From contig NZ_LKPJ01000017.1 in NCBI RefSeq assembly GCF_001443045.1, positions 62,001 through 126,000 of the forward strand: a DNA stretch of 64,000 bases, read 5' to 3'. Positions 45,790 to 54,405 of the stretch are shown here, piece after piece. The position numbers and the translations under genes were made by a program. Origin of the DNA: Burkholderia ambifaria. GTDB lineage: Bacteria > Pseudomonadota > Gammaproteobacteria > Burkholderiales > Burkholderiaceae. Numbering within the stretch: the first letter of the stretch is position 1; each line of letters opens with the position of its first letter. The notes under the pieces are model-generated. The model ran no database searches. It had not been told where the DNA came from and was given only the letters and a program-made list of their open reading frames with translations.

Positions 45790-46035
45790 TTTCGGGGCAG
45801 AGCATTTCGAAATGACGTTAAACGGCTGTTTTTGGTGTCAATTTAAAAAGTACCGGCGTCACGGCGCCGATCGTCATCGATTTGAAAGATATTCCGTCCG
45901 TTCGAGCGGATGTTTGGCGTGCGATGACAGCGAAGCCGGCCGTCTTGCGACGCGCCGCGCAGGTGAGCGGATCCGCGGCCAGGCGATGCTGCGCAATCCG
46001 TCGCATGCGCGCGGGTCGAGCACGCCGGCGGGCGG
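45790..46035. other. Intergenic between small RNA promoter and LysR gene
   Basis: AT-richer on its left half. A minus-strand frame crossing 45818-46186 overlaps the LysR gene and is rich in Arg, so it is not credible. No gene is called. Confidence 0.4.
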
Positions 46036-46947
46036 TCAGTCCGTGTGGCCGGCCGCGGCGCGCACCGCGTCGAGAAACCGCGCGACGACGGGGGAAGGCG
46101 GCGCCGCCGCGCCGTCGAACACGAACTCGATGTCGAAGCGGCTCGCGAGTTCGTCGAGCGCGACGAGCCTGACCGTGCGCGGACACGTCGGCGATGCGCT
46201 TTCCGGCACGAATGCGCAGCCCATGCCGGCCGCCACGAGACCGATCAGCGTCGGAATGTCGCTGCCGACCTGCGCGATGCGCGGCGTGAAACCGGCCCGC
46301 TCACACTGCGCCATCAGGAAGCGGTGGTGCGCGGCGGAGCGCTGCGCGTCGAACCAGACGAACGGTTCGTGCGCGACGTCGGCGAGCGTGCGCGGCGCGT
46401 GGAAGCGGCCGCCGGGCGGCGCGGGCATTGCCAGCACAAAGCGGTCGCTCAGCAGCCGCACGCCCGACAGATGCGGTGCCTCGTCGCGGCGCCACGCCAT
46501 GATGCCGCCGTCGAGCTGGCCGCGCGTCAGTGCCGCCGCCTGTTCGGCCGACAGCATCGGCGCGATCGACAGCTTCACGTCCGGACACGCGTCTCGAAAC
46601 GCCTTGAGCACGTTCGCGACGACCGGCAGCGGCAGCCAGTTCGGCAGCGCGCCGAGCCGCAGTTCGCCGAGCCGGCCGGCCGCGCTGCGCAACGCGCGCT
46701 CGCGGCTCTCCTGCAACGTCGCGAGCAGGCCGGTTGCATCCTGCAGGAAACTCGCGCCGGCCGCCGTGAGCGTGACGCCCGTCGCGCGGCGGACCAGCAG
46801 CGGCGTGCCGATCGCGTCCTCGAGTTCGCGGATCTGCCGCGACAGCGCGGGCTGGACGATTCCGGCCGCGCGGGCGCCGGCCATCACGCTGCCGGCTTGC
46901 GCGACCGCCACGAAGTAACGCAGGTGACGCAGTTCGATCTGACGCAT
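46036..46947 (-). CDS. LysR-family transcriptional regulator
   Basis: A 303-residue LysR-type regulator. The winged helix-turn-helix is LRHLRYFVAVAQAGSVMAGA, then RAAGIVQPALSRQIRELEDAI; the effector domain follows (ALPNWLPLPVVANVLKAFRD). It is divergent from the serine/threonine dehydratase-like gene with 173 bp between them, the usual arrangement for a regulator and its target. Inducer unknown. Confidence 0.9.
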   Translation of the reverse strand: MRQIELRHLRYFVAVAQAGSVMAGARAAGIVQPALSRQIRELEDAIGTPLLVRRATGVTLTAAGASFLQDATGLLATLQESRERALRSAAGRLGELRLGALPNWLPLPVVANVLKAFRDACPDVKLSIAPMLSAEQAAALTRGQLDGGIMAWRRDEAPHLSGVRLLSDRFVLAMPAPPGGRFHAPRTLADVAHEPFVWFDAQRSAAHHRFLMAQCERAGFTPRIAQVGSDIPTLIGLVAAGMGCAFVPESASPTCPRTVRLVALDELASRFDIEFVFDGAAAPPSPVVARFLDAVRAAAGHTD

Positions 46948-47120
46948 GCGGGGCGGGCTCCGGTTTCGATTCAGTGCGATTCAGTGGATATGCCTGTAAA
47001 GCATAGCAAGTGCCATTCAATAGTATTGGAAAGCATGACGGGCGTGTCGTACGATGGTCGCCGTTGCCGGGCCTTTCAGAGGCCGCGTGCGTTCCCTTCG
47101 TCCCGACCGCGTCCCGCACC

Positions 47121-48041
47121 ATGCCGCTTCATATCCAGACCCCCTATATCCGTTCGCAAATCGCGTCGCGCCGCCTCGGCACGAACATCCGGCTGAAGCT
47201 CGACGCGCTGCAGCCGTCCGGCTCGTTCAAGTTGCGCGGCATCGGCGCGGTTTGCGAAGCGCGGCATGCGGCCGGCGCGCGCCGGTTCGTGTCGTCGTCG
47301 GGCGGCAACGCGGGCATCGCGGTCGCGTATTGCGGTCGCGAGCTCGGCGTGCCGGTGCTCGTCGTCGTGCCGGAAACGGCATCGGCCCGCGCGCGCGAGC
47401 TGATCCGCGTTGAAGGCGCGGAGGTGGTCGTGTACGGCGCGAGCTGGGCCGAGGCGAACGCATTCGCGCTGTCGGCCGTCGGCGCGCACGACGCGTTCGT
47501 GCATCCGTTCGACGACCCGGTGCTGTGGCAAGGGCACGCGACGATCATCGACGAGATGGCGGCGACCGGCCCGAAGCCCGACGCGGTCGTGCTCGCGGTC
47601 GGCGGCGGCGGGCTGCTGTGCGGCGTGCTCGAGGGGCTCGCGCGCAACGGCTGGCACGACGTGCCGGTCGTTGCGGTCGAGACGGAGGGCGCCGACAGTT
47701 ACGCGCGCTCGCTCGCGAAGGGGCACCCGATCGAATTGCCGGCGATCACGAGCATCGCGACGTCGCTCGGTGCGAAGCGGCCGTGCGACGCGGCGGTCGA
47801 ATGGGCGACGCGGCATGCAATCCATCCGGTCGTGGTGTCCGATGCGCAGGCGGTCGCTGCATCGCTGCGGTTCCTGGCAGAGCACCGGATCGTCGTCGAA
47901 CCGGCGTGCGGCGCCGCGCTGGCCGCGCTCGAACGGTCGGTGCCGGTGCTCGCTTCGGCGGCCGATATCGCGGTGATCGTGTGCGGCGGCGTGACGGCGA
48001 CGGTCGAGCAGTTGCAGACGCTGAACGCGACGTTGCGGTAA
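47121..48041 (+). CDS. PLP-dependent serine/threonine dehydratase-like enzyme
   Basis: A 306-residue fold-type II PLP enzyme. The Schiff-base lysine is in SGSFKLRG (Lys37), the phosphate-binding loop includes SSSGGNAGIAVAY, and VLAVGGGGLLCGVLEGLA binds the cofactor phosphate. It resembles catabolic L-serine dehydratase of the rat-liver/SDH type, probably deaminating L-serine or L-threonine to 2-oxoacids. The ATG at 47121 removes a 37-residue extension without similarity. Divergent LysR suggests substrate-dependent induction. Confidence 0.88.
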   Translation: MPLHIQTPYIRSQIASRRLGTNIRLKLDALQPSGSFKLRGIGAVCEARHAAGARRFVSSSGGNAGIAVAYCGRELGVPVLVVVPETASARARELIRVEGAEVVVYGASWAEANAFALSAVGAHDAFVHPFDDPVLWQGHATIIDEMAATGPKPDAVVLAVGGGGLLCGVLEGLARNGWHDVPVVAVETEGADSYARSLAKGHPIELPAITSIATSLGAKRPCDAAVEWATRHAIHPVVVSDAQAVAASLRFLAEHRIVVEPACGAALAALERSVPVLASAADIAVIVCGGVTATVEQLQTLNATLR

Positions 48042-48314
48042 CGCGTCAACGCGCGTGACACGGCGCAGCCGGCAGGCGATGCGGCCGAAGACGTAGCGGC
48101 AGGGTGACGGCGGGGCGGGAACGGCCGCGGGCATCCGCGAAACCCCGATGGCGTTGTCTGTCGCGACGGACTGTTCCCGAGCGCCGGTCACGTCACGGCG
48201 AGCATGCGCAGCCGGTGGGCGGGTGTGCGGCCCACTCGCCGGACGGTGACAGGCAGCGGCGCACGTGGCGCGCCGCGCGCAATGGGCGCACGGCGCGCAG
48301 AGGCGGTCGCGCAG

Positions 48315-49514
48315 TCAGTTCGTGGATGGTGCGCTGGCACCGGTCGGTGCGGACGAGGCGACGGGATTGGCAGCTGGAGGCGCCGGCGTCTTCTCTGCCG
48401 ATGCCGAAGCAGCGTTCGACGGTGCAGATGCGGATGCCTCAGATATGGGCGTGGACGATGCCGGCGTTGCGGCAGAAGGCGTCGATGCCGAAGCGGGTGT
48501 CGGAGCAGAGGCGGGTACCGAAGCCGAAGCAGGGGCCGGGGCCGAAGCACTAGCCGGAGCCGAAGCAGGGGCCGGGGCCGAAGTACTAGCCGGAGCCGAA
48601 GCACGGGCTGAAGCTGAAGCACTGGCCGGAGCCGAAGCACGGGCTGGAGTCGAAGCCGTGGTCGGAGCCGAAGCAGGCGCCAAGGTCGAAGCCGGTGCCG
48701 AAGCAGAAGCCGGCACCGAAGCCACACCAGCCCCCACACCCCGCATCGCCCCCGGCGCGACCACGGCCGATGCCGCGCCAGGCACGGCCGGCACGACGGG
48801 CGTGCCCGAAGTCGGCGCGACGCTCGGCACCGACAGCGGCACCGGCGCGGCCGGCGGCGTCGGCACGACGGGCGTCGTCATCTTCATCGGCTCGCCTTGC
48901 GGCGTCGGCGCGGGTTCGGGCAGCGGCGTGACCGGCTCCTTCTCGGCCGCCTTCACGGTCGCGCGATCGCGGTGGGCCGGATCGATCTTCAGGAAATGCT
49001 CGACGAGATTGAAGAAGCGCTCGTAGAACACGCCGGCGGGAATCGTCTCGCTCGCGGTCTTCACGAGCGCGTCGTCGCTCGACCCGATCGGCAGCGACAG
49101 CGAACCGAACACGCTGAGCCCGACGCTCGCCGACGTATTCGACTTCTTCAGCGTGTAGCGGTCCTGCACCGCGTTCACGTACGCGATGCTCGACGTGCCG
49201 TCCGCGTTCGCGTCCGCGCACACGACGTGAAACTCGATCACGACGTGCATGTCGTTGCTCGGCTGGAAATTCTTGCTGCCGTCGACCGCATCGTTGCGCG
49301 ACGACGACACGACATAGCCCTGGCTCAGCAGCGCGCGACGCGCGGCCTCGCAGGCCGCGTCGGATTTCGAGCGGAACGTGTGCGCATACGGGCTGCTCGT
49401 CGCGTCGAACTGCTCCTGCTGGTAGATCGGCTTGGGCGGCGACGAGCACGCCGCCAGCACGGTCGCGGCCGCGAGTGCGCACGAAACGGAAAACAGGCGA
49501 AATCGGTTGTGCAT
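48315..49514 (-). CDS. DUF2242 lipoprotein with long Ala/Pro/Ser-rich tail
   Basis: A 399-residue lipoprotein. The signal peptide ends in lipobox LAAC (AAATVLAACSSPPKPIYQQE). Residues about 25-185 form the DUF2242 domain (FRSKSDAACEAARRALLSQG, SETIPAGVFYERFFNLVEHF). The remaining 200 or so residues are a low-complexity tail with units such as ASAPAPASAPASAS, encoded by imperfect short DNA repeats at 48400-48720. Function unknown; the tail could span peptidoglycan. ATG at 49514 gives the lipoprotein signal; the upstream extension is not a credible signal. Confidence 0.8.
   Translation of the reverse strand: MHNRFRLFSVSCALAAATVLAACSSPPKPIYQQEQFDATSSPYAHTFRSKSDAACEAARRALLSQGYVVSSSRNDAVDGSKNFQPSNDMHVVIEFHVVCADANADGTSSIAYVNAVQDRYTLKKSNTSASVGLSVFGSLSLPIGSSDDALVKTASETIPAGVFYERFFNLVEHFLKIDPAHRDRATVKAAEKEPVTPLPEPAPTPQGEPMKMTTPVVPTPPAAPVPLSVPSVAPTSGTPVVPAVPGAASAVVAPGAMRGVGAGVASVPASASAPASTLAPASAPTTASTPARASAPASASASARASAPASTSAPAPASAPASASAPAPASASVPASAPTPASASTPSAATPASSTPISEASASAPSNAASASAEKTPAPPAANPVASSAPTGASAPSTN
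48400..48720. repeat. Imperfect short tandem repeats coding an Ala/Pro/Ser tail
   Basis: Multiple GGAGCCGAAGCA- and GGGGCCGAAGCA-like 12- and 18-bp units recur in phase within the DUF2242 gene. Such arrays often vary in copy number by slippage. Confidence 0.7.
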
Positions 49515-49651
49515 GGCGTCTTTCAAAAGGCTCGGCGAGATGCCGCGCGGGGCTGCGGCGCAGGGCGCACAACGGCGGTGCCGGTGCGATGCGCGTGGCA
49601 ATCTCGTATGGCCGGGGCGTCATTATAGTTTCGTTTGATGTCGCGCTTGCT

Positions 49652-50545
49652 TCAGCCGGCCGGCGCCGGCCGCGCAGCGGCGAGCAGTTGCGACGCGAGC
49701 GGATGGTGTTCGCCGCGCCGTGAGCGGATCGCGTGGATTTCCTCGGTCACGTCGCCCGCACGGCCGAGCCGGCGCAGCCCACGCAGCAGCGACGCGTCGT
49801 TCGCGCCGAGTTCGCTGAGCGGAAACACGCCGAGGCCGCGTGCCGCGAACACGGCCATCAACGCGCTGTCCTCGAATTCCCCAGCCACGCGCGGTACGAC
49901 CCGTTCCTGCTCCAGCCACCGGTCGAGGCGTGCGCGCAGCGCCGAATGGGCGGTCGGCAGCAGCACCGGCAGCTCGGCGAGGCACTGCGGAAAGCGCTGC
50001 CGCGCGGCCGGCGTGACGAGCACGGCCGGCCCGTACCAGTCGACCGGCGATGCGACGAGCCGCTCGCTCGTCACGCGCAGATTCGACCCCGACGGCGCAC
50101 CCTGGCCGGCCAGCACGAGATCGAGGTGATGTAGCGCCAGCTCCGCGAGCAGTGCATCGTGCTCGCCCTCGTGGCACAGCAGTCGCAGCGTGGGCGTATC
50201 GAGCACCGGTGCGAGAATCGCATGCGCGGCGAGCTTCGAGATCCCGTCCGCGAGGCCGACCGCGAGCCGCACGGTCGGCTGGCTGGCCGCCGCGCGCACT
50301 TCGTCGGGGATCAGCCGGCCCATCTCGAAGATGACCTCAGCGCGCGCATACGCGGCCTGGCCGGCATCGGTCATCGCGACGCCGCGCCCGGCCGGGCGCA
50401 GCAGCTGGTGGCCGAGCGACTTCTCCAGTTCGCGCACCTGCGCGCTGATCGTCTGCACGGCCATGTCGAGCCGCTCGGCGGCGCGCGCGAAGCCGCCTTC
50501 CTTCACGACGACCCAGAAATAGTACAGATGTCGGAAATTCAGCAT
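49652..50545 (-). CDS. NhaR-like LysR-family regulator
   Basis: A 297-residue LysR-type regulator whose N-terminus MLNFRHLYYFWVVVKEGGFA is typical of NhaR, the Na+-responsive activator of nhaA. The HTH reads ERLDMAVQTISAQVRELEKS. It is divergent from terC, with two inverted repeats between them, so terC is a likely target. No nhaA lies nearby, so the gene name is not assigned. ATG at 50545 matches relatives; the longer frame adds ten residues. Confidence 0.88.
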   Translation of the reverse strand: MLNFRHLYYFWVVVKEGGFARAAERLDMAVQTISAQVRELEKSLGHQLLRPAGRGVAMTDAGQAAYARAEVIFEMGRLIPDEVRAAASQPTVRLAVGLADGISKLAAHAILAPVLDTPTLRLLCHEGEHDALLAELALHHLDLVLAGQGAPSGSNLRVTSERLVASPVDWYGPAVLVTPAARQRFPQCLAELPVLLPTAHSALRARLDRWLEQERVVPRVAGEFEDSALMAVFAARGLGVFPLSELGANDASLLRGLRRLGRAGDVTEEIHAIRSRRGEHHPLASQLLAAARPAPAG

Positions 50546-50556
50546 CGGATCAATAT

Positions 50557-50598
50557 TTCGGAAAAACCGAACCAAAAATCAGATTCTCTCTGATTTTT
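50557..50598. promoter_or_regulatory. Two inverted repeats between nhaR-like and terC-like genes
   Basis: TTCGG-AAAAA-CCGAA at 50557-50571 and AAAAATCAGA-TTCTC-TCTGATTTTT at 50574-50598 lie back to back in the 108-bp divergent region. Both are candidates for LysR binding; the second could also be a terminator or leader hairpin for the terC transcript. Confidence 0.5.
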
Positions 50599-50653
50599 GC
50601 GAAGTCGTGAGTCGCCTATCATCGGGCTTTCCACATTCGAATCGGCCCTTTTC

Positions 50654-51409
50654 ATGGACTACCTGCTGACGCTTGCCGCCGACCCCGCCGTCTGGGCTGC
50701 GCTCCTGACGCTCGTCGTGATGGAAGTCGTGCTCGGCATCGACAACCTGATCTTCATCTCGATCCTCAGCAACAAGCTGCCCGAAGCGCAGCGCGCCCGC
50801 ACGCAGCGCCTGGGCATCGCGCTCGCGCTCGTGATGCGCCTCGCGCTGCTCGGCAGCGTCGCGTGGATCGCCAGTCTCACCGAACCCGTGTTCACGCTGT
50901 TCGATCACGCGTTCTCGTGGCGCGACATGATCTTGCTGGCGGGCGGCCTGTTCCTCGTGTGGAAGGCGACCACCGAGATCCACCATCACGTGTCGCATGA
51001 CGGCGACGGCGCGGGCGCATCCGGCGGCGCGGCCGGCCTGACGGTATGGGCCGCGATCGGCCAGATCGTGATGCTCGACATCGTGTTCTCGATCGACAGC
51101 ATCGTGACCGCGATCGGCATGACCGAGCACATCCCGATCATGTTCGTCGCGGTGATCGTCGCGGTGAGCGTGATGCTGTTCGCCGCGCAGCCGCTCGCAC
51201 GCTTCATCGACCGCAACCCGACCGTCGTGATGCTCGCGCTGTCGTTCCTCGTCGTGATCGGCATGACGCTGATCGCGGAAGGTTTCGGTTCGCACGTGCC
51301 GAAGGGCTATATCTACGCGGCGATGGCATTCTCGGCGTTCGTCGAGGGCATGAACATGCTGGCGCGGCGTGCGAAGGCAAAGCGCGCGGCGCGGGGCGAA
51401 GCTCACTGA
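50654..51409 (+). CDS. TerC-family membrane protein
   Basis: A 251-residue membrane protein with about seven helices. TerC family hallmarks are the acidic residues within membrane segments: VVLGIDNLIFISIL and MLDIVFSIDSIVTAIG. Recent work on the family links it to manganese export and co-translational metalation; tellurite resistance is the historic name. The ATG at 50654 gives the standard start MDYLLTLAADPAVW. Divergent from the NhaR-like regulator and followed by a zinc-ribbon gene after 60 bases, probably co-transcribed. Confidence 0.92.
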   Translation: MDYLLTLAADPAVWAALLTLVVMEVVLGIDNLIFISILSNKLPEAQRARTQRLGIALALVMRLALLGSVAWIASLTEPVFTLFDHAFSWRDMILLAGGLFLVWKATTEIHHHVSHDGDGAGASGGAAGLTVWAAIGQIVMLDIVFSIDSIVTAIGMTEHIPIMFVAVIVAVSVMLFAAQPLARFIDRNPTVVMLALSFLVVIGMTLIAEGFGSHVPKGYIYAAMAFSAFVEGMNMLARRAKAKRAARGEAH

Positions 51410-51469
51410 GCAAGCGGGCGGGCCGAGGCCCGTCCTTGATTCGGAATTCTCAACGAAAGGAGAAGCGCG

Positions 51470-51772
51470 ATGAAATGTCCGGTCTGCAAGACGCCCGACC
51501 TGCTGATGGCGGAGCGCCAGTCGATCGAGATCGACTACTGTCCGACGTGCCGCGGCGTGTGGCTCGATCGCGGCGAACTCGACAAGCTGCTCGCACGCGA
51601 AACCGGCGACGTGCCGGCACGCCGCGACGAGCCGCCCGTGCGGCACGATGCGCATGCACCGCGCGGGCGTGACGATGGCTGGGGGCGCGACGGTCGCCCG
51701 CACGATGATCGTTACCGGCACGACGGCCAGCGTCGCAAGAAGTCGGTGTTCGACCTGTTCGATTTCGATTGA
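51470..51772 (+). CDS. Small zinc-ribbon (TFIIB-type) protein
   Basis: A 100-residue protein. The N-terminal 40 residues form a zf-TFIIB ribbon: CPVC at 3-6 and CPTC at 24-27, followed by RGVWLDRGELDKLL, the standard family end. The rest is hydrophilic, rich in Arg, Asp and His (RDDGWGRDGRPHDDRYRHDG), ending KKSVFDLFDFD. Function unknown; found with TerC in relatives by my recollection. AAAGGAG lies upstream. Confidence 0.85.
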   Translation: MKCPVCKTPDLLMAERQSIEIDYCPTCRGVWLDRGELDKLLARETGDVPARRDEPPVRHDAHAPRGRDDGWGRDGRPHDDRYRHDGQRRKKSVFDLFDFD

Positions 51773-51810
51773 GCGCGACGGCGTGCGCGTGTCACGTCGC
51801 ATGTTGAAAA

Positions 51811-51843
51811 AAGCCCCGCCAGGTGTCATGCCTGGCGGGGCTT
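51811..51843. terminator. Bidirectional intrinsic terminator
   Basis: AGCCCCGCCAGG (51812-51823) pairs with CCTGGCGGGGCT (51831-51842) across a 7-nt loop. It is flanked by TTT on the plus strand and by six Ts on the minus strand, serving the converging zinc-ribbon and Hsp20 genes. Confidence 0.9.
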
Positions 51844-51879
51844 TGTCATGCGCGTTACGCGATGAGCACGTGCCGGCGC

Positions 51880-52290
51880 TTACGCGTTGCCGGCCGTCAC
51901 GTCGATGCGGCGCGGGCGCGTTTCCTCGCGGCGCGGAATCGTCAACGTGAGCACGCCGTCGCGCAGGCTCGCATCGATTCTCGACGTATCGAGGTCGGGG
52001 CTCAGCACGAACGTGCGCACGAAGCGCGGCGCGCGGACTTCGGCGTGCCGCACGCGCAGGTCGGCCGGTGTGTCGATGCGCGTGTCGGCTTCGATCGTCA
52101 GCGTGTTGTCGTGCACCTTCACGTCGAGGTTCTCGCGCGGCACGCCCGGCAGGTCGGCGCGCAGCGTGACGCGCTGCCTGTCTTCGACGATATCGACGGC
52201 CGGCGTGATCGCAGGCCGGCGCGCGGCGTCGATGGCAGCCGCATGGGCGGCACCGGTCTGGCGTTCGCTCAGGGTCTGGCTCGTATTCAT
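51880..52290 (-). CDS. Small heat-shock protein Hsp20 (second of pair)
   Basis: A 136-residue alpha-crystallin-domain chaperone that holds unfolding proteins. The domain runs from PAVDIVEDRQRVTLRADLPG through VPRENLDVKVHDNTLTIEAD to LRDGVLTLTIPR, where L-x-x-G-V-L is the signature. It follows the other hsp20 gene by 16 bases in the same direction, forming a two-gene heat-shock operon with a terminator at the end. Confidence 0.92.
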   Translation of the reverse strand: MNTSQTLSERQTGAAHAAAIDAARRPAITPAVDIVEDRQRVTLRADLPGVPRENLDVKVHDNTLTIEADTRIDTPADLRVRHAEVRAPRFVRTFVLSPDLDTSRIDASLRDGVLTLTIPRREETRPRRIDVTAGNA

Positions 52291-52306
52291 GTCGTTCTCC
52301 TGAAGG

Positions 52307-52747
52307 TTACTGAACGGGGATCGCACGCGGCTTCGATGCCTCGCGCCGGCCGACGCGAATCAGCAGGCAGCCGTTTTCATAGCGGGCGCTGACGTTGTCG
52401 GCGTCCGCGTTCTGCGGCAGTTCGACGACGCGGCGGAATGCGCCGTGAAAGCGCTCCTGCGCATAGGTGCGCAGCTCGTCGCCGGCATCCTGCGGCACGG
52501 GCTTGCGCTCGCCGCTGATCGTCAGTAGCTCCTTGTCGATCGATACGTCGAAGTCGGCCGCGGCCATGCCGGGAGCGAACGCGACGATCTCGATCGCGTC
52601 GTCGGTCGCGCCGACGTTCAGCGCGGGAAACGCGCTCGGCCGCACCGCGCGGATGCCGGTCGGAAGCTCGCCGAACAGGCTCGCCATCTGCCGCTGCACG
52701 CGGGCGAATTCGTCGAACAGGTCGTGGCCGTTATGGATGCTGCTCAT
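52307..52747 (-). CDS. Small heat-shock protein Hsp20 (first of pair)
   Basis: A 146-residue Hsp20 chaperone. The alpha-crystallin core includes VGATDDAIEIVAFAPGMAAA, DFDVSIDKELLTISGERKP and FRRVVELPQNADADNVSARY. The start at 52747 has GGAGGA eight bases upstream. Class A/B small HSP pairs in operon are common in rhizobia and Burkholderia and can form mixed oligomers. The promoter at 52876-52903 looks RpoH-dependent, with a leader of about 120 nt. Confidence 0.92.
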   Translation of the reverse strand: MSSIHNGHDLFDEFARVQRQMASLFGELPTGIRAVRPSAFPALNVGATDDAIEIVAFAPGMAAADFDVSIDKELLTISGERKPVPQDAGDELRTYAQERFHGAFRRVVELPQNADADNVSARYENGCLLIRVGRREASKPRAIPVQ

Positions 52748-52875
52748 GAAGGTCCTCCGGAACATGGAACGCGAAAGACGCGACGACGCGACGCCGATGG
52801 CGAGTGCGACGCGCGGTTTTCCGCTGAGTCGAAACGGGGGCAGTGCGCGTGACGGGCACTGCCTGGCAACCGGTA

Positions 52876-52903
52876 ATTAGAGGCTGCCGCAGCGGTTTTC
52901 AAG
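52876..52903 (-). promoter_or_regulatory. Heat-shock (sigma-32) promoter of the hsp20 operon
   Basis: On the minus strand CTTGAAA (52903-52897) is an exact -35 box, followed after 13 bases by CCTCTAAT (52883-52876), close to the CCCCATNT -10 of RpoH. It predicts a leader of roughly 120 nt with hairpins CAGTGC/GCACTG and GCGG-AAAA-CCGC. Confidence 0.75.
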
Positions 52904-52992
52904 AGGGAAATTGCAACCGGCATCAACGCGTGGCGATGCGGTTCGATGCGACAATCGTCGCGCTATCCACAGACCACGGAGACGGAACGGAC

Positions 52993-53910
52993 ATGGACAT
53001 TCAACGCATCGCGATCGTCGGGGCCGGCGTGATCGGCGCGAGCTGGGCGGCTTTCTATCTGTCGAAGGGCTTCGACGTCGTCGCGACGGATCCCGCGCCG
53101 CAGGCCGACGCGCGGCTGCGCGACGCACTCGCTGCGTTCCTCGGCGAGCGCGCCGCCGAGCTTTCCGCGCGGCTGTCGTTCGACGCGGATCTCGTGCGCG
53201 CGCTCGACGGCGTCGATTTCGTGCAGGAAAACGGCCCCGAGCGGCTCGACCTGAAGCGTGCGCTGTACCGGCAGATGGACGACGTGCTGCCCGCGCGCGT
53301 ACCGATCGCGTCGAGCTCGTCGGGCCTGAAGATGTCCGAGATCCAGACCGCGTGCGACAAGCATCCGGAACGCTGCCTGATCGCGCATCCATTCAACCCG
53401 CCGCATCTGATTCCGCTCGTCGAGCTGGTCGGCGGCGACGCGACCGACCCCGGCGTGATCGCGCGCGTGAAGGATTTCTACGACGCACTCGGCAAGCAGA
53501 CGATCGTGCTCAACAAGGAAATGACCGGCCACGTCGCGAACCGGCTCGCAGCCGCGCTGTTTCGCGAGGTATATCACCTCGTGGGCGAAGGCGTGGTGAG
53601 CGTCGCCGATGCGGATAAGGCGGTCGCGTGGGGCCCGGGGTTGCGCTGGGGCCTGATGGGACAGTGCCTGACCTATCACCTCGGCGGCGGCGCGGGCGGG
53701 ATCGCGCACTTCCTCGAACACTTGTCGGGGCCGATCACGTCCTGGTGGGACGACCTCGGCACGCCGTCGTTCGATCCGGCCGTCGATCGCAAGCTGAACG
53801 ACGAACTGCGCGCGATCCAGGGCGAGCGTTCGATGCAGGAACTGGCGGCCGAGCGCGACCGGCTGCTCGTCGAGCTGATCGACGCGCGGCGCCGCAGCTT
53901 CCTGCCCTGA
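52993..53910 (+). CDS. 3-hydroxyacyl-CoA dehydrogenase family protein (L-carnitine dehydrogenase-like)
   Basis: A 305-residue NAD-dependent dehydrogenase of the lambda-crystallin/HCDH family. The Rossmann motif is IAIVGAGVIGASWAAFYLSK; the active site motif is SSSSGLKMSE and AHPFNPPHLIPLVELVGG with the catalytic His. The single-domain length of about 305-320 and GWGPGLRWGLMG-type sequence (AVAWGPGLRWGLMGQCLTYH) fit L-carnitine dehydrogenase, which oxidises carnitine to dehydrocarnitine. Partner genes of carnitine breakdown are absent, so substrate is uncertain. Its promoter region faces the hsp20 operon. Confidence 0.82.
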   Translation: MDIQRIAIVGAGVIGASWAAFYLSKGFDVVATDPAPQADARLRDALAAFLGERAAELSARLSFDADLVRALDGVDFVQENGPERLDLKRALYRQMDDVLPARVPIASSSSGLKMSEIQTACDKHPERCLIAHPFNPPHLIPLVELVGGDATDPGVIARVKDFYDALGKQTIVLNKEMTGHVANRLAAALFREVYHLVGEGVVSVADADKAVAWGPGLRWGLMGQCLTYHLGGGAGGIAHFLEHLSGPITSWWDDLGTPSFDPAVDRKLNDELRAIQGERSMQELAAERDRLLVELIDARRRSFLP

Positions 53911-53950
53911 GCGGGTCGCCGCGCCGCGTTTCGGCCGGGTCGTGAAAGGG

Positions 53951-54229
53951 CTATTGCTGCGTGGCCATCTGCGGTGCCTGCGGCGTCTGCGCGAGCCACG
54001 CGGGCTGCACGGCCTGCACCAGTTCGCGATTGCGCGCGCGCGTCGCGGCATTCGGCGGATAGTTGCCGTCGTTGGTCGGCAGTTCGCCGTCGAGATAGGC
54101 CTGCTTCAACTGGGCGATGACCTCCGCACGCGTCAGGCCCTGTGCGGGTACCGTGGCATCGGTTTGCGCAAAGGCGGGGGACAGCAGCGCGGCTGCGGCG
54201 GTCGCGACGGCGAATCGCAAGACGTTCAT
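53951..54229 (-). CDS. DUF4148 periplasmic protein
   Basis: A 92-residue exported protein. The signal peptide ends SPAFA before QTDATVPAQ. The DUF4148 signature LTRAEVIAQLKQAYLDGELP follows, then NDGNYPPN. This small family is abundant in Burkholderia and Ralstonia, with no known function. Monocistronic. Confidence 0.85.
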   Translation of the reverse strand: MNVLRFAVATAAAALLSPAFAQTDATVPAQGLTRAEVIAQLKQAYLDGELPTNDGNYPPNAATRARNRELVQAVQPAWLAQTPQAPQMATQQ

Positions 54230-54405
54230 GGTGTGCTCCGATCAAGGGGACGGGACAGCGGGCGCGCGGCACACTGCCGTGCGTTCCGATGGGTCCCATT
54301 GTCGCGAGCGCGTACTGCGCGGACGCTGACGCGTTCCGGGCGAGGCTGTCAGTTGCGCGCGAACGCCGCCGCGGGGCGGCACCGGCGCGATGGCGAAGGC
54401 TTTCG

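Noticed and set aside
45818..46186. 122-codon minus-strand frame between the small RNA and LysR gene
   Set aside because: It overlaps the LysR gene in another frame, is Arg-rich, and has no ribosome site.
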